A DNA stretch of 64,000 nt from Clostridia bacterium (GTDB lineage: Bacteria; Bacillota; DTU086), in contig JAAYIF010000032.1 in the NCBI GenBank assembly GCA_012523575.1, forward strand, positions 1 to 64,000. The letters run 5' to 3'. A program made the translations under genes and the position numbers. A model generated the notes under the pieces. The model was not told where the DNA came from. It saw only the letters and a program-made list of their open reading frames with translations, and made no database searches. Shown here in pieces: positions 34,509 through 43,983 of the stretch. Position 1 is the stretch's first letter; each line of letters opens with the position of its first letter.

Positions 34509-35513
34509 ATGAAAGTATCAGACATTGGGGAGTTTGGTTTAATTGATTTAATAAAAGATGATACCATATATAATCCCGACGATGTAGTTGTTGGTATTGG
34601 TGATGATACTGCAGTCTTAAAGCACCCTCCTGGGAAATTATTATTGGCAACTACGGACATGATGATTGAGACTGTTCATTTTATTGTAGAGCCCGATAAC
34701 GGAGAGAAGATAGGTTACCGTGCAATGGCTGCCAATGTCAGCGATATTGCTTCCATGGGAGGCATCCCCACCCATGCCATGATTTCCATGGGTGTTAGAC
34801 CTGAAATGGAGGCTTCTTACATTGAACAGGTATACAATGGTTTAAAAAAATGTTCAAAATTATATGAATTTAATATAGTTGGCGGCGATACCGTTTCTTC
34901 TCCCCAAAACTTGGTTATAAATGTGGCTCTGATGGGTTGGGTTGAGCCGGATAAGTATTTACTGCGTTCGAGAGCCAGGCCTGGGGATTTGATTTTGGTG
35001 ACCGGAAATCTTGGGGATTCAAGGGCGGGTTTGGAGCTGATTACCAATAAAATTAAGGTTTCAGAAAAAGCTGAAGAATACCTGCTGGAAAGGCATTATT
35101 ATCCCACCCCCAGAGTTAAAGAAATAAGAGCGGCATTAGAAGCAGGGACTATAACCTCTGCCGATGATATCAGTGACGGTTTGGGAAATGAAATTCATGA
35201 GATTGCTTCTGCCAGTGAGGTGGGAGCAGTAATTTGGTTTGATGAACTGCCAATTTCCAATGCTGTAAAAGAAGTGGCAGAGATAACAAAAAAAGATTTG
35301 TTAGATTTCTGTTTATTTGGAGGCGAGGATTTTGAAGTTGTTATGACCGCACCTCCTCGGGAAGCCGAACTCATTGCCAGAGCCATTAAAAATGAAACAG
35401 GAACCGAAGCGACTATTATAGGAAAAATAGTGGATAAATCCCAGGGTATTATGTTGTTCAGAAATAACCAATATAAGAAGCTTTCTAAAAAAGGATATGT
35501 GCATTTTAATTAG
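34509..35513 (+). CDS. thiL: Thiamine-monophosphate kinase
   Basis: 334 residues from the ATG at 34509, which gives the family start MKVSDIGEFGLI; an in-frame ATG at 34488 adds seven residues. GIGDDTAVL, TTDMMIETVHF, NVSDIASMGG and GGDTV are the metal- and ATP-binding motifs of ThiL (PurM-like fold). It phosphorylates thiamine phosphate to the diphosphate cofactor. No other thi genes are nearby. ahcY follows after 21 bases. Confidence 0.95.
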   Translation: MKVSDIGEFGLIDLIKDDTIYNPDDVVVGIGDDTAVLKHPPGKLLLATTDMMIETVHFIVEPDNGEKIGYRAMAANVSDIASMGGIPTHAMISMGVRPEMEASYIEQVYNGLKKCSKLYEFNIVGGDTVSSPQNLVINVALMGWVEPDKYLLRSRARPGDLILVTGNLGDSRAGLELITNKIKVSEKAEEYLLERHYYPTPRVKEIRAALEAGTITSADDISDGLGNEIHEIASASEVGAVIWFDELPISNAVKEVAEITKKDLLDFCLFGGEDFEVVMTAPPREAELIARAIKNETGTEATIIGKIVDKSQGIMLFRNNQYKKLSKKGYVHFN

Positions 35514-35534
35514 GAAGGCTGGGAGGTTTTTAAG

Positions 35535-36779
35535 TTGTCCTTTTCTTATCGAATAAAGGATTTGGCTTTAGCCCCCGAAGGAGAGAGAAAAATAGAATGG
35601 GTAAGTGCTCATATGCCCGTTTTAAACAGACTTAAAGAGATATATGAAGATACAAAACCCCTAAAGGGTCATACCGTAGCCATGTGTCTTCATCTTGAAG
35701 CAAAAACAGCTTTTCTGGCGCGGGTTATACATTCCTGGGGTGCCAAAGTTGCCATGTGCGCCAGCAACCCCCTTTCTACCCAGGATGATGTGGTGGCAGC
35801 CCTTGTAAAGGGAGGAATAGGCGTTTTTGCCGTTCATGGGAGCAGCGAGGAGGATTACATAAATTACTTAAACATGGTGCTGGATGAGGAACCTGATCTA
35901 TTAATAGATGACGGAGGGGATTTGGTGGCACTGCTCCATGGGGAAAGGGTTGAACAAGCCGACCGGATTATTGGGGGATGTGAGGAAACCACCACAGGGA
36001 TTAGAAGGCTCTGTGCGCTGGAAAAGGAAGGTTTGCTAAAATTCCCCATGATTGCCGTTAACAATGCCCAGTGCAAATATTTATTTGATAATAGGTACGG
36101 GACAGGACAGTCTGTCTGGGATGCCATTAACAGCATAACGAATTTAGTTGTGGCCGGTAAAATTGTTGTGGTAATTGGTTACGGCTGGTGCGGTAAAGGG
36201 GTTGCTTTAAGGGCAAAGGGTCTTGGGGCTAGGGTGATTGTCTGTGAAGTTGATCCCATCAGGGCCAATGAAGCTCTAATGGATGGTTGTGAAGTAATGA
36301 AGCTTATAGATGCAGCGCCAAGGGGAGATATTTTTATTACGGTAACTGGTAACATAGGGGTAATCGGTGATGAGCATTTCAACAAAATGAAAAATGGTGC
36401 TATTTTGGCCAATGCAGGTCATTTTGATGTGGAGATTAGTAAACCTGACCTTGCCCGGATATCCACTTCCAAAAAAACCGTTAAGGATGGTATTGAAGAA
36501 TATACCCTTATGAACGGGAATAAAATTTATCTTTTGGGTGAGGGTAGGCTTGTTAATCTGGCATGCGGTATGGGGCATCCGGCGGAAATAATGGACATGA
36601 GTTTTGCATTGCAGGCTATGTGTGTTAAATTCCTTGCGGAAAATGGAAAGATTAAACCGGGGGTTCACCCGGTTCCCTACGAAATAGATAGGGAAGTGGC
36701 GGAGATCAGGCTTCAGGCTTTGGGTGTTGAAATTGACACCTTGGACAAAAAACAGAAGGATTATCTGGAAAGCTGGTAA
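35535..36779 (+). CDS. ahcY: Adenosylhomocysteinase, archaeal/Thermotoga-like type
   Basis: 414 residues from a TTG at 35535 behind GGGAGG. NAD-binding GYGWCGKG, the dinucleotide partner VCEVDP and the catalytic region NAQCK are present. The purine-site motif reads CLHLEAKTA (Glu55, Lys57) rather than the H-M-T-V-E-T of classical enzymes, and the C-terminus ends DYLESW without the K-P-x-x-Y-R-Y tail; both mark the shorter archaeal type. It splits S-adenosylhomocysteine, or possibly S-inosylhomocysteine given the deaminase at 12822, into homocysteine and a nucleoside. Confidence 0.92.
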   Translation: MSFSYRIKDLALAPEGERKIEWVSAHMPVLNRLKEIYEDTKPLKGHTVAMCLHLEAKTAFLARVIHSWGAKVAMCASNPLSTQDDVVAALVKGGIGVFAVHGSSEEDYINYLNMVLDEEPDLLIDDGGDLVALLHGERVEQADRIIGGCEETTTGIRRLCALEKEGLLKFPMIAVNNAQCKYLFDNRYGTGQSVWDAINSITNLVVAGKIVVVIGYGWCGKGVALRAKGLGARVIVCEVDPIRANEALMDGCEVMKLIDAAPRGDIFITVTGNIGVIGDEHFNKMKNGAILANAGHFDVEISKPDLARISTSKKTVKDGIEEYTLMNGNKIYLLGEGRLVNLACGMGHPAEIMDMSFALQAMCVKFLAENGKIKPGVHPVPYEIDREVAEIRLQALGVEIDTLDKKQKDYLESW

Positions 36780-36809
36780 CTTAAGCAACCCTAGGAGGGA
36801 GATTTTCCG

Positions 36810-38360
36810 GTGTCTGTGGACGAAAAAATAACAGAATTAATGAATAAATTAGATGAAGCAAAACGTGGCGGAGGAGAAAAACGTATTGCCAAACAGCATG
36901 ATTCCGGAAAATATACTGCAAGAGAACGTATAGAGATGCTCCTTGATCCCGGAAGCTTTACAGAACTTGGCACTTTCGTGGAGCACCGCTGTCAAGATTT
37001 TGGAATGGAAAAAAATAAATTTCCGGGAGATGGGGTTGTTACTGGATACGGGACCATTAATGGACGCAGGGTGTGTATTTTTGCCCAGGATTTTACCGTT
37101 TTTGGTGGAAGTTTGGGGGAAATGCATGCAAAAAAAATATGCAGCATTATGGATCTAGCTTTAAAGACCGGCGTTCCCATCATTGGTATTAACGATTCCG
37201 GAGGGGCTCGAATACAGGAAGGAATAGATTCGTTAAACGGATATGGGGAAATATTCAGAAGAAACACAATGGCTTCAGGGGTAATACCCCAGATTTCGGT
37301 TATTATGGGCCCCTGTGCCGGGGGAGCGGTTTATTCTCCGGGGCTAACGGACTTTATCTTTATGGTTGAGGAAACCAGTCAAATGTTTATAACCGGCCCT
37401 CAGGTTATAAAAGCGGCTACGGGAGAAGAGATCAGCTATGAAGAATTGGGAGGTGCCGCGGTACACAGCCGGGAAAGCGGGGTTGCCCATTTTAGGGCTG
37501 AAAATGAACAGAAATGTTTTGAACTCCTAAAAACCCTTTTGACTTATCTGCCGGATAACAATTCCGCTCTTCCGGAGCCGGTGGATTGTATCGATTTTAA
37601 GGAATCAGCACTGGAAAAATTAGACACAATTATTCCTACGGATTCCAATAAGAGTTATGATGTTAAGGAAATAATAAAAGCCGTTGTTGATACCAAAACT
37701 TTTTTTGAAATCCAAAATGAATTTGCCACTAATTTAGTCATAGGATTTGCCCGCATTAACGGCAGAGTGGTGGGTATAGTTGCCAATCAACCTAAAAAAC
37801 TGGCAGGATGTTTGGACATTGACAGTTCCGATAAAGGGGCAAGGTTTGTAAGATTCTGTGATGCCTTTAATATTCCCCTTTTAACCTTTGTTGATACTCC
37901 TGGCTTTCTACCGGGAACAAGACAGGAGCATGGCGGTATAATTAGGCATGGTGCAAAGCTTCTTTATGCCTACTGTGAAGCCACCGTGCCTAAAATAACG
38001 GTTATATTAAGGAAGGCTTACGGCGGAGCGTATCTGGCCATGTGTTCCAAATCCGTAGGGGCAGATCAGGTATTTGCCTGGCCCACTGCGGAAGTGGCGG
38101 TTATGGGACCCGAAGGGGCTGCAAACATTATTTTCAGAAAGGAAATTTCCCAGTCCAAGGACCCCGAAGGCACCAGAAAGGATAAAATTAAGCAGTATCG
38201 GGAAATCTTTGCCAATCCTTACATAGCCGCTGCCAGGGGCTATGTTGACCATATAATTGAGCCCCGGGATACAAGAACGGTTATCATAAGGGCCCTTGAA
38301 TCTCTGGCAACGAAAAAGGAATCAAGACTTTCAAAAAAACATGGGAATATCCCGTTATAA
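36810..38360 (+). CDS. Acyl-CoA carboxyltransferase (methylmalonyl/propionyl-CoA type)
   Basis: 516 residues, the usual length of MmdA/PccB. The two crotonase-like halves carry [11 protein letters not shown] with [11 protein letters not shown], and [13 protein letters not shown] with [12 protein letters not shown]. It transfers CO2 between biotin and a short acyl-CoA, either as the carboxylating subunit of propionyl-CoA carboxylase or in methylmalonyl-CoA decarboxylase. No biotin carrier or decarboxylase subunits are adjacent. Next to fumarase and malic enzyme it fits the methylmalonyl-CoA/C4-dicarboxylate pathway. GTG start at 36810 after AGGAGGGAG. Confidence 0.92.
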   Translation: MSVDEKITELMNKLDEAKRGGGEKRIAKQHDSGKYTARERIEMLLDPGSFTELGTFVEHRCQDFGMEKNKFPGDGVVTGYGTINGRRVCIFAQDFTVFGGSLGEMHAKKICSIMDLALKTGVPIIGINDSGGARIQEGIDSLNGYGEIFRRNTMASGVIPQISVIMGPCAGGAVYSPGLTDFIFMVEETSQMFITGPQVIKAATGEEISYEELGGAAVHSRESGVAHFRAENEQKCFELLKTLLTYLPDNNSALPEPVDCIDFKESALEKLDTIIPTDSNKSYDVKEIIKAVVDTKTFFEIQNEFATNLVIGFARINGRVVGIVANQPKKLAGCLDIDSSDKGARFVRFCDAFNIPLLTFVDTPGFLPGTRQEHGGIIRHGAKLLYAYCEATVPKITVILRKAYGGAYLAMCSKSVGADQVFAWPTAEVAVMGPEGAANIIFRKEISQSKDPEGTRKDKIKQYREIFANPYIAAARGYVDHIIEPRDTRTVIIRALESLATKKESRLSKKHGNIPL

Positions 38361-38373
38361 TTGGAGGATCAAT

Positions 38374-39216
38374 ATGCGTGAAGTGCATTGGGAAGAGATT
38401 TCCACGGCAGTTTCCGAACTTTGCAAAAATATTAATTATTATATAAATCAAGATGTTTTAGAAGCCTTTAAAAAGGGTATGGGTGTAGAAGAATCCCCCC
38501 TGGGGAAAAAAGTGTTCTGTCAGCTTATTGAAAATGCAGAAGCCGCAGCGGAGGAAGGGATTCCCCTGTGTCAGGATACAGGCCTTGCTGTGGTTTTTAT
38601 CAGCCTGGGACAGGAAGTTGTGATAAAAGGAAAAAGCCTTACCGATGCCGTCAATATAGGGGTTGCCAAAGGCTATGGTGAGGGATACTTACGAAAATCG
38701 GTGGTAAAAGATCCCCTGAACAGGGTGAACACAGGGGATAATACTCCGGCAATAATCCATACGGAAATTGTCCCGGGGGATAAAATAAAAATAACCGTGT
38801 CCGCAAAAGGAGGGGGCAGTGAAAACATGAGTGCCCTGTCTATGCTGCCCCCTTCAGCGGGGTCTGAAGGTATAATCGATTTTGTTGTGGATACGGTAAA
38901 GAAAGCGGGGCCGAATCCCTGTCCCCCGCTTCTTATTGGTGTTGGGGTTGGGGGTAATTTTGAACTGGCTCCTTTGCTTGCCAAAAGAGCACTGCTGAGA
39001 CCCTTGAGTGAAAAAAATAAAGATGAATTTTGGAGTAAAATGGAAGAAGCCATATTACAAAAAATCAACAATTTGGGAATAGGACCCCAGGGTTTTGGAG
39101 GACGTATTACCGCATTAAAAGTATCCATAGAAACCTTCCCCTGCCACATAGCTAGCCTTCCCGTTGCAGTAAATATTGACTGTCACTGCCACCGCCATAG
39201 TACCGTTGAAATATAA
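38374..39216 (+). CDS. Fumarate hydratase class I, alpha subunit
   Basis: 280 residues from the ATG at 38374 with GGAGGATCAAT upstream. IPLCQDTGLAVVF contains the first iron-sulfur cysteine. GGGSENMSAL and NPCPPLLIGVGVGGN give the second, and the third is among the C-terminal DCHCHRH cysteines. It forms a two-subunit [4Fe-4S] hydrolyase with the next gene product, interconverting fumarate and malate. Tartrate dehydratase is an alternative, but the neighbouring malic enzyme favours fumarase. Confidence 0.93.
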   Translation: MREVHWEEISTAVSELCKNINYYINQDVLEAFKKGMGVEESPLGKKVFCQLIENAEAAAEEGIPLCQDTGLAVVFISLGQEVVIKGKSLTDAVNIGVAKGYGEGYLRKSVVKDPLNRVNTGDNTPAIIHTEIVPGDKIKITVSAKGGGSENMSALSMLPPSAGSEGIIDFVVDTVKKAGPNPCPPLLIGVGVGGNFELAPLLAKRALLRPLSEKNKDEFWSKMEEAILQKINNLGIGPQGFGGRITALKVSIETFPCHIASLPVAVNIDCHCHRHSTVEI

Positions 39217-39242
39217 ATTCAAGGTGGTGTTTTATAAATGGG

Positions 39243-39806
39243 GTGAAAATTTTGGCTGCACCGGTGGATGAAAAACAGCTTTTGGACCTAAAGGCCGGTG
39301 ATGAAGTAATTATCAACGGCACCATTTACACAGCCCGGGATGCGGCACACAAAAGAATATGCGAAGTTATTAATAAGGGAGAAAAGATGCCCTTTGATCC
39401 GGAGGGGCAGATAATTTATTACGTTGGTCCCACTCCCCCTCCTCCAGGTAGAGTTATAGGTTCTGCAGGTCCAACCACCAGCTACAGAATGGATAAGCAC
39501 ACACCTTTTCTTCTGGCAAAGGGAATAAAAGCAGTTGTGGGCAAAGGAAAAAGGTCGGAAGAAGTAAAAAAGTCTTTTATGGAACATAGAGCGGTTTATT
39601 TAGTGACAGTGGGTGGTGCCGGCGCCCTTATCAGCAAATATATAAGAAAAGCAGAAATTGTTGCCTTTGAAGATTTAGGACCGGAAGCTGTGTACAGGTT
39701 AGAAGTGGAGGGTTTTCCGGCTTTTGTATGCTACGATCTACACGGCAATGATCTATATGAGGAGGGGCAAAAAAAGTATAGAAAGGATGAAAGCAGTGTC
39801 ACTTAA
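39243..39806 (+). CDS. Fumarate hydratase class I, beta subunit
   Basis: 187 residues from a GTG at 39243. LKAGDEVIINGTIYTARDAAH, YVGPTPPPPGRVIGSAGPTT and the lysine-containing VGKGKR site are the beta-subunit signature. It supplies the catalytic domain that closes over the iron-sulfur cluster of the alpha subunit. The end overlaps the start of the malic enzyme gene, so the three are one operon. Confidence 0.93.
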   Translation: MKILAAPVDEKQLLDLKAGDEVIINGTIYTARDAAHKRICEVINKGEKMPFDPEGQIIYYVGPTPPPPGRVIGSAGPTTSYRMDKHTPFLLAKGIKAVVGKGKRSEEVKKSFMEHRAVYLVTVGGAGALISKYIRKAEIVAFEDLGPEAVYRLEVEGFPAFVCYDLHGNDLYEEGQKKYRKDESSVT

Positions 39807-41010
39807 GGAAAGGGCTTTAAAACTACATAGGGACAATAAGGGTAAAATAGCTGTAAAAAGCAAGGTAGAATTAAAAACCATGGATGACCTTACCCTGGCA
39901 TATACCCCGGGGGTGGCCGAACCCTGCAGGGAAATATTCAGAACCCCCGAGAAAGTTTATGAATATACGGGAAAAGGAAATGCAGTGGCTGTGGTTTCCA
40001 ATGGAAGTGCGGTTTTGGGGCTGGGTGATATTGGGCCAAAGGCTTCCCTTCCCGTTATGGAAGGGAAATGTGTTCTCTTTAAAACCCTTGCGGATATAGA
40101 TGCCTATCCTATAATCCTTGATACAAAGGATGCAGAGGAGATTATTAAAACAGTAAAAATAATTTCTCCGGGTTTTGGCGGTATCAACCTGGAAGATATT
40201 AAGGCACCCTTATGTTTTGAAGTGGAAGAAAAATTAAAAACCCTCCTGGATATTCCCGTTTTTCATGATGATCAGCATGGAACGGCCATTGTGGTCCTTG
40301 CTGGCCTGATAAACGGCTTAAAAATTGTGGGCAAGGAGCTGCAAGACTGTAAAATAGTTATAAACGGAGCCGGAGCTGCGGGTTTGGCCGTTGCAAGACT
40401 GCTTTTAAACCTCAAAGTTAAAGAAATTAGAATATGCGATTTAGATGGAGTGCTGTACCCCGGCTGTTCCCAATGTACCCACCCTGTCAGGGCAGAAATA
40501 GCGAAAAGAACCAATCCTGGAAGGGAAAAAGGGAATTTAAAGGAAGTTTTACCGGGAGCTGATGTTTTCATAGGCCTTTCGGGACCCAATGTCCTTGATG
40601 CAAAAATGGTTTCCTCCATGGCTAAAGATCCCATTGTAATGGCATTGGCCAACCCCGAACCGGAAATAATGCCCGATGAAGCCCTAAGGGGCGGTGCAAA
40701 GGTCGTTTTTACAGGCCGTTCGGATTTCCCCAATCAAGTAAACAATGTATCTGCCTTTCCTGGGGTCTTTAGGGGTGCCCTGGATGTAAGGGCAAGGGAA
40801 ATAAACGAAGATATGAAAATTGCTGCGGCCTATGCGCTAGCGAATCTTGTTTCTCCTGAGGAATTAAGGGAGGATTTTGCTGTGGTAAATGTACTGGACC
40901 CCAGGGTTGTTCCGGCGGTAGCCAGGGCAGTGGCTAAGGCGGCACTGGAAACAAAGGTGGCGCGAGTAAACATAGATCCGGATAGTCTATATAAAAACAG
41001 CGGTTTTTAA
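39796..41010 (+). CDS. NAD(P)-dependent malic enzyme
   Basis: 404 residues from the GTG at 39796, with AAAGG nine bases before it; an in-frame ATG at 39787 lies in that site. [14 protein letters not shown] (catalytic Tyr), [11 protein letters not shown] (metal-binding Asp), [16 protein letters not shown] (NAD-binding) and the catalytic lysine segment [14 protein letters not shown] are intact. It decarboxylates malate to pyruvate. The gene overlaps fumarase beta by 11 bases, linking fumarate to pyruvate in one operon. Confidence 0.95.
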   Translation: MSLKERALKLHRDNKGKIAVKSKVELKTMDDLTLAYTPGVAEPCREIFRTPEKVYEYTGKGNAVAVVSNGSAVLGLGDIGPKASLPVMEGKCVLFKTLADIDAYPIILDTKDAEEIIKTVKIISPGFGGINLEDIKAPLCFEVEEKLKTLLDIPVFHDDQHGTAIVVLAGLINGLKIVGKELQDCKIVINGAGAAGLAVARLLLNLKVKEIRICDLDGVLYPGCSQCTHPVRAEIAKRTNPGREKGNLKEVLPGADVFIGLSGPNVLDAKMVSSMAKDPIVMALANPEPEIMPDEALRGGAKVVFTGRSDFPNQVNNVSAFPGVFRGALDVRAREINEDMKIAAAYALANLVSPEELREDFAVVNVLDPRVVPAVARAVAKAALETKVARVNIDPDSLYKNSGF

Positions 41011-41110
41011 ATCAAAATATTACCAAAATTCATGTGGGGCAATAAATTCACCCCATCTAAAAATTTTAATAGAATAGTATGTAGCATTTATTATTTTAAG
41101 GGGTGAAGGT

Positions 41111-41179
41111 ATGCGGATATATTTTATTAAATTACCCGGGGTTATAAAGAACTTCCTTCGTAAAATATTGAGACAGTGA
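41111..41179 (+). CDS. spoVM: Stage V sporulation protein M
   Basis: Only 22 codons: MRIYFIKLP at the start, then a helix ending RKILRQ. The N-terminal M-[KR]-x-Y-x-I-K-L-P motif and the amphipathic helix with a conserved arginine match SpoVM (26 residues in Bacillus subtilis), a peptide that recognises the convex forespore membrane and anchors SpoIVA for coat assembly. AAGGGGTGAAGGT is an exact ribosome-binding site for the ATG at 41111, and a terminator follows directly. Confidence 0.9.
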   Translation: MRIYFIKLPGVIKNFLRKILRQ

Positions 41180-41180
41180 T

Positions 41181-41209
41181 AAGAGGGAGTAAAAACTCTC
41201 TCTTTTTTA
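41181..41209 (+). terminator. Intrinsic terminator after spoVM
   Basis: AAGAGGGAG (41181-41189) pairs with CTCTCTCTT (41196-41204), one G-U pair, and runs into T residues two bases after the spoVM stop. Confidence 0.85.
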
Positions 41210-41284
41210 TTGCATTTTGACATAAATAGAAGTTTATGAACCTAAAATTAGGTAAGGGGGTATTGGCGGCAGGGGGGCTATAGG

Positions 41285-42115
41285 TTGAAAGGAAGAAAGT
41301 ACTATTTTTATAGTATAATAATTATTTTTGCCGGAGTATTTGCTTTAATGTTATCCCATATGTTTTTAAATAATAACAATTACAGGGATGTACAGTCCGA
41401 TAACATAAAAGGCGATAGCTCCATTATTGAAGTTAAAATTGACACTCCCTTTGATACCGTTTTTCACTTTTTTAAAGCAGTGGAAAGCAATAATTGGGAA
41501 CTTGCAAGGGTTCTGGTAACTCCTTCTTTATGGGAGTACTTACAGAAAAATGGATTTGATAAAAAATGGGAAAGAATAAAGCGGGAAGATCCCAGTTTAA
41601 AATTTATACTATTTGTGGTGGGAAATCATTTTTTTGATGAAAAAAAGGGTGAAGGTTGGGTGATGGGGAAAGCGGACTGGAGCTCAGGAATTGGAAAGGA
41701 TTATGATTTTAACAGTACCATTTATTTAAAAAAAGTTGGGGACACCTGGAAGATAACCAGAATGCAAGGCATTTCATCCGTTAAAACCGTAGATGATTTT
41801 TACAAAGCCATAAACAACGGTGACTTTATGCGGGTACAGCAGCTGCTTACACGCAGATACTGGAGGAATTTAAAAGCTAGGGGTGTAATAGATGCACTGC
41901 AAAGGGAACAGTTTTCCTTTAGAAAAGGGGTTTATGTTGTGTTCCATGCCCATGACTTTGTGGAGAAAGAAAATGAAGCATGGGTGAAGGGAGACGTAAA
42001 TTGGAGGCCGTTAACAAAACAAGAAAAAGAAGTAAACGTCAATGTACATCTTCTTAAAGAAAATAACGCAAGGAAAATTGATAATATAATCGGGCATTGG
42101 GGTGAAGAAAAATAA
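41285..42115 (+). CDS. Membrane-anchored protein with two tandem NTF2-like domains
   Basis: 276 residues from a TTG at 41285 behind a G-rich site. One N-terminal membrane segment (about 6-27: YYFYSIIIIFAGVFALML) leaves the rest outside the cell. Two related domains of about 105 residues follow: PFDTVFHFFKAVESNNWELAR..WVMGKADW..TWKITRM and TVDDFYKAINNGDFMRVQ..WVKGDVNW..IDNIIGHW. The pattern suggests tandem duplicated NTF2-like/DUF4878-type folds. No function can be assigned. Confidence 0.7.
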   Translation: MKGRKYYFYSIIIIFAGVFALMLSHMFLNNNNYRDVQSDNIKGDSSIIEVKIDTPFDTVFHFFKAVESNNWELARVLVTPSLWEYLQKNGFDKKWERIKREDPSLKFILFVVGNHFFDEKKGEGWVMGKADWSSGIGKDYDFNSTIYLKKVGDTWKITRMQGISSVKTVDDFYKAINNGDFMRVQQLLTRRYWRNLKARGVIDALQREQFSFRKGVYVVFHAHDFVEKENEAWVKGDVNWRPLTKQEKEVNVNVHLLKENNARKIDNIIGHWGEEK

Positions 42116-42143
42116 ATAGTATTTTTTAGCCTGTTGCCCAAGG

Positions 42144-42362
42144 TATCTGCTGCGGTTTTCTTGACTTGCGAACTCACGCCGGACATCTCTAAGTAAAGAT
42201 AAAAGGAAAAGCCGGGCCGCCCCAATTCGGCTTCCATGCCTCAGACTGGGGCCGGAGCAAGAGACTATGCCCGCGCTTCCCGATTTTTAATCGGCGTTAG
42301 TTAAGTTGTTTCGCAAACCGCGGCAGATACCCAGTGAGATATACCAAGTTGTTTGTTTACAG
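42144..42362 (+). repeat. Dispersed palindromic element, copy D (with arm insertion)
   Basis: Outer arms TATCTGCTGCGGTTTTC and AAACCGCGGCAGATA pair well. The left inner arm is interrupted by about 25 extra bases (42183-42209, A-rich) before GCCGGGCCGCCCCAATTCGG. The central region is also altered (CTCAGACTGGGGCCGG). The right block GTTAGTTAAGTTGTTTCGCA is kept. It lies between convergent genes. Confidence 0.85.
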
Positions 42363-42381
42363 TATGAGTTATTTAAAGTTT

Positions 42382-42747
42382 CTATTTTAATGATATCCCA
42401 ATTATTCCTCCTAGACCTCCTGAGGTTATGCAGGCTACAAATTTTTTGATTGCACTGCCCAAGGTTAAAGGTTCAGGATGAAGGAAAGAAAGTAGAGTAA
42501 TTAGCACAAAAAAAGACAATCCCACTACTATACCGTTAACAAGCCCTCTGGATCCCGCAAAACTTGCCCCTACAAATCCTCCCACAAAAGTACTAAAAAC
42601 CACTGCCACAAGACTGGCGATGGATAAGTACAGTTCTGAAATTGGAGTGAAATGGAATATTAATGATATAATGAAGGAGAGAATTAATGCAGTTATAATG
42701 GACGCAAACAAACCTGATATTAACGGATTTCTTAAAATTCTGTTCAT
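42382..42747 (-). CDS. Small membrane protein, TIGR04086/DUF3792 type
   Basis: 121 residues with four predicted membrane segments (about 10-30, 40-63, 72-91, 100-120) rich in glycine and small residues (VGGFVGASFAGSRGLVNGIVVG). The layout matches the TIGR04086 membrane proteins of Clostridia. Function unknown. Single gene on the minus strand. Confidence 0.7.
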   Translation of the reverse strand: MNRILRNPLISGLFASIITALILSFIISLIFHFTPISELYLSIASLVAVVFSTFVGGFVGASFAGSRGLVNGIVVGLSFFVLITLLSFLHPEPLTLGSAIKKFVACITSGGLGGIIGISLK

Positions 42748-42887
42748 TTAAAAAACCCTTCCATAATAAAAAGTCTAATAAAATTTATGCTGATGGTTGT
42801 GAATTATTACTGTTCAAAGCTGTTTAAAAAGGTGCAGGAAGGTTGTAATTTCAAACTTTTTTAGAATTTTTCTTGAACTTTGCAAGG

Positions 42888-42916
42888 TTGCTGTCTTCGA
42901 AATAAAAAAATAAAAT
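42888..42916 (+). promoter_or_regulatory. Probable sigma-A promoter for the activase-like operon
   Basis: TTGCTG (42888-42893) and TAAAAT (42911-42916) are 17 bases apart, about 50 bases before the TTG start at 42967. Confidence 0.6.
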
Positions 42917-42966
42917 GGTAATGATAGTAAAGTTATTATTTTTTAAAAAATAGGGGAGGTGTTGAT

Positions 42967-43983
42967 TTGCCTCCAAAAATCGGGTTTCCCATGACCTTAA
43001 CCTATTTCACACAATTTCCCCTTTGGAAGACTTTTTTTACTGAGCTGGGATTTGAATTTGTTACTTCTCAGCCTACAAATAAGTTGATATTAAATAACGG
43101 TATTAAAGAAACCGTTACCGATGCATGCATTCCCATAAAATTATTCCATGGACATGTTATAGCTTTGAAAAACAAAGTGGACTACATTTTTATTCCTCGG
43201 ATGGTAAATATTGATAAAGAAAAGCATATAACCTTTTGTCCGAAGTTTTTAGGCCTACCAGATATGATCAGAGCCTCCATTTCTAATCTACCTCCCATAT
43301 TGGAAGTAAGTTTGGACAAAAAAAATCAAGGTAAGCTGTTTTTATACAAGGCATGCAGACTTTTGGGCAGACAGCTTGGAAAACCTTATAACAAGGTTTT
43401 CCAAGCTTATTTAAAAGCGGTAAGGTTTCAAAAAAAGTTTGAAGATTTTTTAGTTTCAAAAAAAATTACCCCCGTTGAAGCCATTGATTATTTTTTTAGA
43501 AACAAAGGTAATGGTATAAAAAAAGTAATTAATAGGGGCAACAGTTTAAAAAATGATGAAAATGATTTAAATATTGCAGTGGTGGGTTATCCATACCAAA
43601 TATATGATTCCTATGTTAGTGCTGATATTATTAATTTTCTTAGAAAGAGAAATGTTCGTGTCTGGACATTGGAGATGATTCCATCTTCATTGCTGAAAAG
43701 ATATGCTAGACGTCTTCCCAAAAAGCTTTTTTGGCATTTCAGCAACAAGGTGGTTTGGGCCAGTTACCACTTCATAGAACAGCCCTTTATCGATGGCATA
43801 ATTCATGTCTCAGCTTTTGGCTGTGGACCCGATGCCATGGTGGGCAAATTGGTTGAACTGGAGTGCAAGGAAAGGAAATTTCCTTTTTTAAACATTACCA
43901 TCGATGAACATACGGGCGAAGCAGGTATAGTTACCCGTATAGAAGCCTTTATTGATATGTTAAGGTATCGGAGGACAGCTTAA
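42967..43983 (+). CDS. HgdB/DUF2229-like protein 1 (2-hydroxyacyl-CoA dehydratase-activase related)
   Basis: 338 residues from a TTG at 42967 after GGGGAGGTG. Cysteines sit in motifs shared with the next gene product: DACIPIKLFHGH, FCPKFLGLP and FGCGPDAM, plus TIDEHTGEAG near the end. These resemble cluster-binding segments of the HgdB/D-component superfamily. It probably binds a [4Fe-4S] cluster and works with the ASKHA ATPase encoded at 45088. No true dehydratase subunits are in the window. It overlaps the next gene by one base. Confidence 0.82.
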   Translation: MPPKIGFPMTLTYFTQFPLWKTFFTELGFEFVTSQPTNKLILNNGIKETVTDACIPIKLFHGHVIALKNKVDYIFIPRMVNIDKEKHITFCPKFLGLPDMIRASISNLPPILEVSLDKKNQGKLFLYKACRLLGRQLGKPYNKVFQAYLKAVRFQKKFEDFLVSKKITPVEAIDYFFRNKGNGIKKVINRGNSLKNDENDLNIAVVGYPYQIYDSYVSADIINFLRKRNVRVWTLEMIPSSLLKRYARRLPKKLFWHFSNKVVWASYHFIEQPFIDGIIHVSAFGCGPDAMVGKLVELECKERKFPFLNITIDEHTGEAGIVTRIEAFIDMLRYRRTA

